Source: Neelides folsomi (taxonomy: Eukaryota; Arthropoda; Collembola; Neelipleona; Neelidae). From it: 64,000 nt of DNA. Positions 23,517 to 35,546 of this stretch are shown here, piece by piece (position 1 is the first letter of the stretch; each line of letters begins with the position of its first letter). Under the pieces are notes generated by a model. It made no database searches and was not told the origin of the DNA. It saw only the letters and a program-made list of their open reading frames with translations. Position numbers and translations under genes: made by a program. The stretch covers positions 62,001 to 126,000 of the forward strand of contig JAQGBZ010000123.1 in the NCBI GenBank assembly GCA_034687125.1, read 5' to 3'.

Positions 23517-25163
23517 TTTATATAATTAACTAGTTTTTAATTTTTAACTAACAATTGTCTTGTTTATATTTATTTTATATTTATAAGATGTTTATTTTGC
23601 CATGATATATTTCTTTACTTTTTTGAAATATGTGTTTGTTTTAAACTAACCGACCCTTAAATTCCTTAAATGTTTTGTATATATTTAATGAGTGCCTTGC
23701 CTTTATGGAATTATAGAATTTCTAATCACAAGAACTATTACATATTTTAAAAATAATGACACGTCTAAGAGCAATTTCTGATTTTGCAATTAGGTTTAGA
23801 ATACAGGATTCAATACAGGCATTGAAAATATTTTTATATAATGTGATAAACTAATATTTATTTTATATGATTTTAAGGTGTGCTTTTTGCATGTTATGTG
23901 GAATAACATTTGTTATTTATTTAGAATAATTATATTATCAAATCTTTCATGATTCGCAGTAGAATTGATAATAACTTGAAACATAATATGCTTAAACATT
24001 GTGAAGAGAGAAGAGTACTGTTTGAAGTGTATTTGTATATAAATATAATGAATAATTTTAATCGAATGTAAAAATCCACAATTCTAGCAACATTCAATAT
24101 GTAATAACATGAAATAAGCTTGGTTAAAGTAATTTTTGATATGAAACATTTGAATTTTGTTAAATATTTTTACTCTCCTATAATGACCAACATAAGTTTA
24201 TTATTACTAAACTCTAATACAAGTGAATAAATATAAAAGTGATATAGCGAAGAAGAACGAGAACTGTGCGACTGCATGAAATTTAATGTGATCTATAGAA
24301 TAAGAATAACTTATTATAATTCCGAAACACAATATGTTACATATTTAATAAAGCAAGTTTTAATAAAATTACATTAAAAATCCTAATAGTTAAACTACTT
24401 TATTATCATTAAAAGCCATCTTTATTCTTGTTCATACTTAAACCTTATCTTTAACTTATTTTATGTATCATTAAACTATTATTCATTATCATATTATCAA
24501 GTATCAAGACATGTCAATGCACTTGCACATGGTCAAAAATGAACTGTGAAGCCAAATGTCATTTATGTAGGCAAATGTAAAATTAATATTAATTTACTGG
24601 AGATACAAAATAATAATCTTTTTACATCAATTGCTTACGCATAAAATATTTTTTAAAAATATCAACTCATTATTCAACCCAAATCATTTGGCATTTGTCA
24701 TCGTATTGAAGATTCGGAGATTTGGACACAAGTCACTCAAGTCACAAATTACAAATCGAATTTCGATTATCGAAACAAGGTAAATTGACCAAGATTAATA
24801 ATCAATTGATAAAATTATTATTATAAGTAATCTCTTAATTTTCTTTAAATGCTACCTAGATTAAAGTAGCTTTTAATTAAGATTAGTCAATTGTTAATTT
24901 ATGGTTAATTTATAGTTAATTTAGTTAATTAATTTATTTGTATAAAAAAGTAACGATCTTGAGTTGTTTTGGCGGATCTTGTTGGTTTGTGGGTGTGTGG
25001 GGAGTTGAATGTTCTCCTCTCTGCTCCAAGCAAATTGTGTGTGTGGATGTGGACCTCGCGTCGGCGCTCTCCCAAACTACAATTGACATCTATGAAGGTG
25101 AACGGGAGCTGAAGAAACTCTTCAGTTCCTCTCACGAGCTTGCCCTGTTTTGACCTTTATCAG
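23517..25163. other. Intergenic region and upstream part of the vigilin 5' UTR
   Basis: From 23517 to about 24900 this is AT-rich sequence with no supported gene. From about 24940 it becomes less AT-rich and ends at a good donor (CAG/GTATGT at 25163/25164), which could close a first non-coding exon of the vigilin gene. Two small overlapping open frames at 24929-25153 lie in this stretch but have no family resemblance. Confidence 0.4.
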
Positions 25164-25339
25164 GTATGTCGTCGTTAATTAGAGATTCCCTCCCGACCCG
25201 CACCTTCACCCGCCCCTTCATTGACCCACACTCCCCTCAAAGCACCCAATTCCCCTCCGGCCCTCATTCCCGGATGTGAACAAGGGAGATGTCGGGAGAG
25301 AGATTTGGGCTTTAACCGACGTCTGTTGATTGTTTGCAG

Positions 25340-25438
25340 GAGGTCAGACGGCGGAATTCATTGTCGGAGGAAACCTGGAGCTACAAACGTAGCGACACCC
25401 GGACGGATCTTCACGGGAATACAGTACTGTAAGTCAGA
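25340..25438 (+). other. Likely non-coding 5' UTR exon of vigilin
   Basis: A TTGTTTGCAG acceptor (ending 25339) and a consensus GTAAGT donor (25439) bracket this 99-bp segment. With the preceding donor at 25163 and the next acceptor at 25576 it gives a spliced leader in front of the vigilin ATG at 25606. It has no ATG frame that joins the protein. Confidence 0.45.
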
Positions 25439-25605
25439 CATGTAAATTTCCGTTTTTATCCCCATTTTCCTGTCACAATATGTTGAGTCGTCATTGGGGT
25501 CGGTGGAGGATGGGAACAGATGTTGAGGCCGATTATGGTCCCCAAAGACGTCAATGACGATTTAAATATTTTCCAGTGTTACTGTAACGACTCGGCTCGT
25601 GTGCA

Positions 25606-28600
25606 ATGGACCCTGGGACATCTTCCTCGTCGGCCGACTTCCACGAGCCCATCACACATGACCATCATCAGTAAGGAATTTTAATTGAGCATTAATTTAT
25701 GCAATTAATTTATGCAATCATTTTTAGTTTTAATTTTTATTGGTTGTGGATCTTAAGCGGAAGTATTAGACCCATAAAATGTAATTTAGGCAAAATGGAT
25801 TAAAACTGCAACCATTTGCATTATTTTTTCCATTCCTAGTCATGTAAGAGTCAAAGAGCAAGGTGAAAGTATTATCATATGAATATGAAAGGAGAGAGTT
25901 TGGAAATATTACCTACTTACACATATTGGCTACGTGGACTTAACATATCCATATTTAACATTTAGAATATTTAACATTTACACGTATGGTATTTACGTCT
26001 TATTTGAATTTCAAGTATTTAATAATCATCGGTAGTCAGCAATAAAATTTTTTTCATATGGAATTAGAAGCTCATTGATCAATTGATAAAAATATTTCCA
26101 ACGTGTCAAGTTGTCTGATGTCTGAGAGCGTATAACTGCGTATAGTCTACAGATAAGTAAATATGGTTTAATTGTAGGGGCATATTAAGTTCTAAAGTAT
26201 TTAATGTATTTATCTACCTCACTTCTCCATGAATTAATTCCACGTTGTAAAAGGGGTTTACGCAACAACGTAGGCCTGTTGCTCCCTCCAGTGTCATCAG
26301 AATTAACATGCATACGTTAACATTTAACGCTATAAATTTAATGATCCTTCTTCAATGATTTTAATAGCGTGGCGTGATATATGAGATTCTCATATATCAC
26401 ATGAGACATCCTTGTCCAACATATACCATTATGATTATGGACCATTATGTATAAAGTATAAAATATAAAGTATATTGATTTAGATTTATATATTAATTTA
26501 GATTTATATACATACATATCATGCATGGGATTTTTAACATTATTAACTCGATGCCTCCGTTAGGGAATTCTCAATTGAGTTCAATATGGTTGAATTTATC
26601 TCTTGAGCTCTCCAGGATGAAAGAAAGGGAGGATGAGGATTGGAATAGGGGAGTTTTAGATTAAACTCTCACACACGGAATTTCAAGTTCAATTGGAGGG
26701 CCATGATAAATTTTGATAATAAGCTATGGGTTATCCGGCTATCTCTCGTACAATTCAATGAGCGGCCTTAAAAATGTTCCATAAACCTACTTTAATCCAC
26801 TTATGACTATGATGACCATTTTTATAATATTATTTTTATGCGTGTAAAAGCAATGGAGTAGGATATGGGCGAAGGCGTTGAGTTGGAAGTTGTTGAAATA
26901 TCATTCATGAATCGGATGATATCGGATGAATCATATATAAATATGTATTGGTGGGGATTGATAATAGGGTTGAAGTGGTCCTTTACAAACCAAATGAGCC
27001 TCGTGAGGATTTCATAGAGATATTTATTTTATCATTAGCTTCATGCAACTCAATATCATTAAAATAGTTTTAAAATAGATATTTTTGGACATGTATTTAT
27101 TCCTTATCAAAAGAGACCCAATTACCATTTTGAAGAGTTGTTTACATTTTTATAAGGAATTAAAATATAGAATAATACAGATAGTTCATTTCGAGCTTGG
27201 ACTATTTATTTTTCTTGGTATAATTTTATTTTTAATAATATTAAAGTAAGAGAAAAACATCTATGGAGGTTATATGTAAAATGCATACGTCTTTGATGTA
27301 TCTATAATGTTAAGAAAACAAATAAACTGATTTAAGTTATTTAAACTTCGGCTTAATTATTAATTAGTGATTTATGTCCCATATGCTTCTAATGATAAAA
27401 ATGTTAATAATTATAAGAGTATAACGAGAGGGATATTTAATGAGAATTTAATTGTTTTAGGTATGATGAAGCCTTTCCTGCACTTCCACCCAACCCAAGC
27501 GGGCCAAATTCAGGATCAGCGTCAGGCTTAAGCAGCCCCGGCGCGTCCTCAAAATGGTCGGCATCGGCAAAAATGCGAATTGGGTCTAACATCGTGACAA
27601 GTGTGTTTCACATTCCGCATGATGAGCGGAAGGGACATGGGTTTGGGGAAATGGCTGCCTCGAGGGCGTGTGCCGACATCACGAAGCAAACGGGAGCCAC
27701 AATTGAGATGTCTTCCTCTAGAGATCAGTCTCTCACCTTTCTCGTCACTGGGAAACAAGTAAGGAACCTTTTGTCTCTTCTTGTTTAACTTTAATAATAG
27801 AATTTTAATTGGGTTGGTATAAGGTTGGTAATAAAAATCTCTTGTTCATTTCCCTTTTATAACAGAACAACGTGTTGGAGGCGAAATCAAAGATTTTGGC
27901 TCATTTCCAAACTCAGGCTACCCAGCATATTCAAATTCCAAAAGAACACCATCGGTTTATCCTTGGAAAGCAAGGGGCTAAATTGAATGATTTGGAGAAG
28001 ATGACGGCCACAAAGATTAGCGTCCCACGTCCCAATGACGATTCCAACACCATCCAAATTCAGGGGACGAGAGAAGGAATTGAAAAAGCCGTCCATGAAA
28101 TTAAGTTGATCAGCGATGAACAGTCAAAACAAGCATCTGAACGATTGTCCATCCCTAAGAAATACCATCCATTCATTAATGGCCCATTCAATGAGAAAGT
28201 TGAGAGACTTCAAACAGAACATAAAGTTCGAATCAACATCCCTCCGCTTTCAATTGCTAATGATGAAATCTACATTGTTGGAGAAAAAGAAGGAGTTGGA
28301 AGAGTAAAGGCCGTGCTTATTAAAGACAACGAGGAATGGAAAAAATTTGGAACGGTGTCAGTCGAAGTTGGAAAATCTCAACATCGACATGTTATTGGAC
28401 ATCGGCGAAATGCGATCAACGAGATTTTGCAAAAGACGGGAGTTTCAGTTGAAATGCCCCCAACTGATACAGCTGAAACGACGATTACCTTGAGAGGCCC
28501 TCCAGAAGCTCTTGGCCAAGCTTTGACCCTCGTTTATGAAAAAGCCAATTCCGTCGTAACGAGGACGATTGATGCCCCTGCATGGATTCAGAAATATATT

Positions 28601-31600
28601 ATTGGAAAGAAAGGAGCAAACATTCGGGACATCACAAAGAACTATAATAAAGTCCATGTTGAGATTCTTGATCAACAGAATCAAATTATTGTTGAGGGAC
28701 CACCAGAAGAAGTGGAACCTGTAACTCAACTACTCCAAGCAGCTGTTTCTGATTTTGTTGAAAAAATGTATTTCAAAGACATCACTGTGGATCCCAAACA
28801 TCATAAACACATCATTGGAAAAAATGGAGCTAATGTGAATCGGATCAAGGATGAAACTGGGGTTGTGATTTCAGTGAAGGATGGAAATTCTTCAGTGATT
28901 CACTTGGAAGGAACTGTCGGCGGAGTTGAGTCGGCAATCGCTTCCATTAAAGAACTTGTGGAGAAATTGGAGGGAGAGAAGGAGAAGGATCTTGTTATTG
29001 AACATCGATTTCATGGGAATATTATTGGGAGCCGTGGGGAGAAAATTCGAGAAATTAGAGACCAATTCAATCAAGTACGTTTTTAAAAACTTTTGAATTT
29101 AAAAATTATTTACTAATAATTACTTAACTAAATGTCATAATTAAAATTCTTTAATATTACGAAGTTATTGCTATATATTATTTACTTAATAAATATTGTT
29201 TATTTTATAGGTTCAGATTACATTCCCACCATTGGGAGAGAAACGGGACATTGTTCAAGTTCGAGGACCGAAGGAAGATGTTGATCGCTGCTGTCGTCAT
29301 TTGATGCAAATGTACAAAGACATGGTCGACTCCTCGTTCCAAATCAAAGTTCCAGTTTTCCCTCAATGCTACCGGCTTTTGGTTGGAAAAGGCGGAAAGA
29401 ACATTAAGCTTATCAGAGAAGAAACTCGGACCCGGATTGATCTTCCGCCCCTTGATGAGTCCAGGAGCAAAACGGAAGCTGAAATCATTGTTATCACAGG
29501 AAAGAAGCAAGACTGTGAAGCTGCTAGAGATAAATTACTCAACATTCAGAATTCCGTCGTAAGTACAAATATTTTATTCTGATAAAGGCTAAGGACATAG
29601 TTTTTTCTTCTATTAAACTAATTAGAAAATGAATTACTTAATTTTTATATCTTTACTTTTAAGGCCAACGTTGTGGAGATTGACATGATGATTCCATGCG
29701 CTTTCCATAACTATCTCATTGGTTCTGGAGGAAAATTGGTCCAGTCAATTTCTGAAGAATGCGGAGGCGTCCAAATCAAATTCCCTGACTCCAAATCAAA
29801 GTCTGATCGTGTGAGCTTGATTGGCCCGAAGGAAGATGTTGAAAAGGCGAAGACAACTCTCTTGGGTAAGTTTAACCCTTAGTGAATTCTACTTTTTTTA
29901 CAATTTAAAAAAGTATATTTAAAGTTAACTGCATATTATTTTAAATTAAAGGAATAAAAATTAATACTAATATTTATATTTTATAGAACTGACTCGTGAG
30001 AAGGAGAACAACAGTTATACAGAAACTATTGTTGCCAAATCACAGCATCACAAGTTCCTCATTGGGAAAAACGGCTCAAATATAAGAAAGGTAAAAACCT
30101 TAAATAAAAGGATTCAATTCAATATTTGTATGTTTTTATAACTTTAATATTAAATTTTGTGTTGTTTTGTTCAGCTTCGGGAATCTACTGGAGCCCGAGT
30201 TATGTTTCCCAATGAAGGCGAACCCAATGCTGATACAATCACTATTATTGGGAAAAAAGAAAGTGTCTTTGCAGCCAAGAAACAACTCGAAGAGGTTCGT
30301 TATTTATTCAATTAAAACTTCATCAAAGTTGTATTAATTTACAATGAGTTTCTCACATTGTATTTAGTCTGTTAAGCTAAGTCCTAATTGCTTGTTTGTT
30401 TATTTAGATGCTGAAGGATCTTCACAATGTAGTTGATTCCGAAATGGATGTAGATCCGTCCCACCATCGCCACTTTGTCCTTCGTCGTGGAGAAATCCTT
30501 AGACAAATATCCGAAGAACTTGGAGGCGTCCAAATTTCCTTCCCAAAGGCCAACAGCAACTCGTCACGAGTAACTCTGAAGGGTAAGGACTTAAAATTAA
30601 TCAAAAAGTTTTCTATTTTTATGACCAATTTCATAAAATTATGTATATTTATAATTATGTTTAAATTTAGGAGCTCAAGATTGCGTTGATGCTGCAAAGA
30701 AAAGGATTATGACTATCGTTGAGGAACTTACGACGCGTAGAACAGTAAAGGTCGAGATTGACCAAATGCACCATCGGACGATTATGGGACCACGTGGAAC
30801 AAAAGTTCAGAGGATTCAATCCGATTGGAATGTTGATATCAAATTTCCTGATAGAAAAGATGATCATCATGATGTAAGCTAAAATTTTTTATTTAATTAG
30901 AATTATAAGTTTTATTATTAATATTTAAAATTAATGATTTTAAAGGCTAATTGTTTAATTTGTGTATTTGTATTGAAGGGACATAATGATGTTGAAGAGA
31001 ATGGAGAAACAGCTCGGAATTCAAACATCATTTTTGTATCTGGCCAACCTGAGAGTTGTGAAGGAGCGAAACAGGCGCTTCTGGATCTAATTCCTGTTAG
31101 TCTCGAAGTTGAGATTCCATTCGAGATGCACAGATTCATCATTGGTAAGTTTCAACCTAACTAACCTAACAATTAAGTTAAGTTCGTCATTTAAATGTAT
31201 GTTAATATAAAATGCTCAATTATTGTTTTTTATACACAGGTGCGAAAGGCAAAGACGTCCGAGAATTGATGAGCGCCCACAGCGTTAATATCATTGTGCC
31301 TCCCTCGTTGGAGAAAAATGATACGATTGTCATTTATGGATCACCCAAGGACGCTGCAGCAGCCAAAGAAGCCCTCATTGTTAAGAGGGAAGAGAGAGAA
31401 GAGGAAAAGAAATTAAAAGAGCTCAAGTCATTCGTAGTCGAGATTAGGGTTGATCCGGAATATCACCCAAAGATTATTGGTAATGAGTCATTTTTTTTTA
31501 TAATTTGATCATTTATAAAATAGAAAATTGCAATGAATAATGAATGGGTAATTAGATCTTTTCTAATGTTTTTTATTTGTGATGATAATAGGAAAGAAAG

Positions 31601-32554
31601 GTGCGATCATCACAAAGATTCGTGATAAGTATGATGTCAACATTCAACTTCCAAAGAAGAATGAAACTGATGAGGATTTGATCACAATCACTGGATATGA
31701 AGACAAAGCTCAAGCTGCAAGTGACGAAATAATGGAAATCGTCAATTCATGGGTTAGATTTTATAATTTTAAAATTACATAGTTTAATTATAAAATGAAA
31801 TTAAGTCAATATTCAAATTTGTCTTTTTATCTTTTTTAGAGCGAGCGTGTCAAAATTGAAGTTGAGATCGACCACAGAGTCCATTCTCGAATTATTGGTG
31901 CTCGGGGAAAGAATGTTCGCCAAATTATGACCGATTATAATGTGAGTTTTATGACTTTATTTATTTTAAACTTCTATTTATTGTATTTATTGAAACTTTT
32001 GATTTTATAGAACATTACAATTAAATGAGTTATTTTCATAATTGGAAGATTTTATAAAATATTAATTTGTTATTTTAGGTTGATATTCGGTTCCCACGAT
32101 CCGAACCTGGTTCTAACCCGAACTTGGTGTCGATTAGTGGATCAAAGAAAGAACAGGTTGAAGATGCTCGCGATCATCTCCAAAACCTTGAAGAAGAATT
32201 CATTCAAGATGTGACGGAGAACGAGTACATGCAACAATTTGTCCGAGATCCACAAGGCGGCAAAGAAGGGGGTGGAAAGAACAAGGCTCAACAGTCAAAT
32301 GGATTCGTGGTCAAAGGTGCTCCATGGGAACAGGCTCCTGACACTCAGGTAAGAATCAATCAATTAATCAAGTTAATTATTATTCAAATAATTAACTATT
32401 ATTTACTTTAAATATGTTTAAATATTAACCAAATAATTTTGTTTTATTTTAGAGTAACGAGGAATTTCCATCATTTGGGAATGGTGTATCAACCGGAGAA
32501 AATGCTTCGTCTCGTCCCATCAGCTCAGCCTGGGGAGCTCGCAAGCACTTCTAA
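25606..32554 (+). CDS. HDLBP: Vigilin (HDLBP / Dp1), multi-KH RNA-binding protein
   Basis: Fifteen coding exons: 25606-25670, 27461-27758, 27866-29074, 29211-29558, 29664-29865, 29987-30090, 30175-30294, 30408-30582, 30671-30873, 30979-31144, 31240-31479, 31592-31752, 31840-31941, 32079-32348, 32453-32554, giving 1254 residues, the normal size. It opens with YDEAFPALP and carries about 15 KH repeats. Eleven keep a GxxG loop: GKQG, GKKG, GKNG, GSRG, GKGG, GSGG, GKNG, GPRG, GAKG, GKKG and GARG. Four lack it: the N-terminal one, GPFN, GHRR and LRRG. The C-terminus has the EEFPSFG motif. Vigilin binds mRNAs and tRNA on ER-associated ribosomes and acts in translation, heterochromatin and lipid metabolism. 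The first intron is 1.8 kb; the others are mostly near 100 bp. Confidence 0.97.
26374..26400. repeat. 27-bp perfect palindrome in vigilin intron 1
   Basis: GTGATATATGAGA, a single central T, then its exact reverse complement. It would form a tight hairpin in DNA or in the intron RNA. No function is known to me. Confidence 0.7.
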
Positions 32555-35546
32555 AGAGAAAAGTTCAGGAATTGCTTCACAAGAAAGTATACAGAATATA
32601 ACAATGTTATCCTTTCTTATTATATAACACTAAAAATCTAAAATATACATTTAATACATTTGGGGGTTTAATATATTTAATATATGATGTAATAGAATAG
32701 TAATATTTAATTTGTTTCCTGCTTCGTTTATGCCAATTATAAATGATTTAGTTTATTTAAAAAAAATCGTGTCAAAGACACGTTAAAATATACTTTGAAG
32801 GGACAAGGGTTTATAATATATTATTATACGATTAAAAATTCATTTTTGAATTATGGTTTAATTATTTGACAAATTTAACTTTATTTGTTATATTGAGCTG
32901 ATATTCTGTAATGTAAAAAAACGCGGAAGTTAACTACATTTACAAGTGCTAAAAAAGTGAGTCTAAAGAGAGGAAGAGAAAAGCTGGTGGAAATGTTCTA
33001 AAAATCTGAATTAAAATACCTTAGATCAAAAGGGCCTAAAATATTAGAAATTTCCCCTCCTATGTGAAAGGTCCAAAGAGTTTTATGGGGAAATAATGTT
33101 TTTGTTATATTTACGAATCCTATATTGTTGAGAATTGATACCTCTTGTTATAGAAAAAATTATGTGAACAAGATAAGCACAAAAATGTCTTCTTTCAATT
33201 TCGAAAAATAATTATGAATTCGAAACAATAAGATCAACACCTTCCTACCCATATTAATATATATATTATAATATTTAGAAAGTAGATTTTAATAAATAAA
33301 AAAAACATCATGGGAAGTTAAAATTTTTAAATTGTATTATGAAGAGAGTAGGAATTTAGTCTACAGATTGTTCTATATATATATTAATATTATTAAAATC
33401 ATGCATATTAACTACATTAAGATTATTTACGAATTATGATATATAATATTTATATAATGTATATTTCAACGGTGGTTATGGTTTACTACATACTATTTAA
33501 TTATGGGGAAGACGTTATTTAAATAAATATAAAATAATCCTTTCTTATAATGAAAAAAATAAAAATAATGGTACTGAAAACTGGATGGGATTTGGACGAA
33601 GGTCGTCGTTAAATGTGTACTGGGTGGGGCTGCTGCTCAAAAATTTTCTTTTTCAATTTAACATTTATGTATAAAAAACTGAGGTTTTTTAAACAGAGAC
33701 TATGATTATGATTATTATGAGTAAACTTAGACACTTATTCATAATGTTACAATAAGAATGAGTACGATTGAAGATAAAAAAAATTGGGAAAAAGCCTTTG
33801 ATAATAATAATAATCACATATTGTTAAATATACCGCGATTACAGGACTGGATATTTTTGTAAAAGGGGAAATACGTAATTATTAAATAATTATATTAAAT
33901 AATTCGAGAAATAAATTTTAAATCTGGGAATATTCGTTTTTTTAATTCCATTTGATAATCATTTTAATTTTTAATCATTGGTATGCATCTCATGTTATGG
34001 GAAAATTTCCATTTTTATTAAGTTTAATCTATTTTACTGGTATTAAATTCTTCTGGCATGGAATAAGAATAATTATTATTCTTATTATTCTTTTTCCATG
34101 TTAGAAGAATTTAATGTAATGGAACAATTAATTGGATTCAACAATGCAATTTGTTGTTTTAAAATTTATTCTTTTTGGTTTTCCCTCGTTTCATTGTAAA
34201 AGTTCTTTGTTCGGGTGAGGAATAAATCTCTCCTTTGTAGGTGAATCGTAAACGAGAATGTCTCGTCTGGAAATTAGAAGTTCACACAACTGACACACAA
34301 TTACACTAATCCACCATTTAAACTAATCTTGAGATATATTTCATCTTGTCGGCTTTTACGAGCTTTATACCTAACCCATATTACGAGTACTCGTAATATT
34401 TCATTTACACCAAGAATTAATTTTCCAAGTAGAGTCCGAGTGTAAAGTCAAAATCTGTAAAGTAGGTCCCCAATTAAATCATTATTTAACATTCTTTATT
34501 ATTGTCATTATAAATAATTCTAAACATTATTAGCATTCTAAACATTAAATAATGTAAAGAGTCTCTTGTAACTTTTCTTCTCCTTATTACATTTAGCAAG
34601 TTTATGGGCATTGGTTAAATTTTGTGGTTAAAATAGTTAAGCTCCTTTGTTCCGACTCCTTCAGTCGAAGTTAAGGTTAGTTTCAAGTTTGAAAAAACAA
34701 TAATTTGTGAATTATTGTGGTACCGGCGACTGCGGTTTGTCATTCATCTCCTCCCTCCCGAATAGAATCCCACTGAAGACTCCAAATTGTATGAATGACA
34801 ACCAGCCACGTTGGTTGTGGATCTCTGCGTGGGAAATTCCTCCTTCATCCCGTACACTCCCAGATCCCGTACGCCGAAGACGTAAACATACGTAAAACTA
34901 TTACGAAAGGTATTTATCCTAATACTAACAATACATATACCTATAATAGTTAATAGCAATAGAATCTCACATTTAGATACATTGGATTCATTAAGTCTGG
35001 CACAATTGGGGTGTTGAATATATAGTTAATACCAAGTTAATACAGGTACTACTTAATGTTAATACTACAGGTAAATACTAGAGGTATATAGGATACCTTA
35101 AAGGAGAAACAGGTGAGGAATGAAGGTGGAAGAAGGGAAGTAACGAAGGGGAACTCCAAAGCAAGTGGATAAGGTGGAAGTTGGCCACAAGACTGCCGAA
35201 GGAACCAAATTCACTCCTCAGTTCATTCCTTGCTTCCAACAAGGAAGGTTGACAAGAAAAGTTGTTCAACTTCAAGAGATCATTCATAGCATGACTTGAC
35301 CTCATACACTCATTTTTTTATTCTTTGCAGCATTTGAAGTCTAATTGAAGTAATTGAACGGTTTGAACCTCTCGAGTTGTTCCGGCACGATTTAGTAAAG
35401 TTTTCAAGTGTTAAGAGAAAATGAGGTAGTTTGGATTCATTTTCATTTTCTCCAGACAGAACGTTTTCACCGTTTTCTTCGTTTTCCGTTTTCAAGTTGA
35501 TTTGAACAAGTTCCACTTGTTGGGAAAAGAGTGACAAAGACTCAAA
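32555..35546. other. Vigilin 3' UTR and intergenic region
   Basis: Very AT-rich. It contains the vigilin 3' UTR, a strong imperfect hairpin (34043-34114) and, from about 35080, sequence that should be the upstream region and 5' UTR of the signal-peptide exon at 35547. Small frames at 34707-34959 and 35078-35537 have no recognisable family and no splice support. Confidence 0.45.
34043..34114. repeat. 72-nt hairpin (21-bp arms, two mismatches)
   Basis: The arms 34043-34063 and 34094-34114 (TTAAATTCTTCTGGCATGGAA and its complement) pair except for two adjacent positions. The 30-nt centre can pair further with itself through AAGAATAAT and its complement. Length and shape are those of a microRNA precursor or a very short MITE. 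The sequence alone cannot decide. Confidence 0.55.

Noticed and set aside
24929-25153. Two overlapping frames upstream of vigilin
   Set aside because: Overlap each other on opposite strands and lie in the likely spliced 5' leader; no family resemblance.
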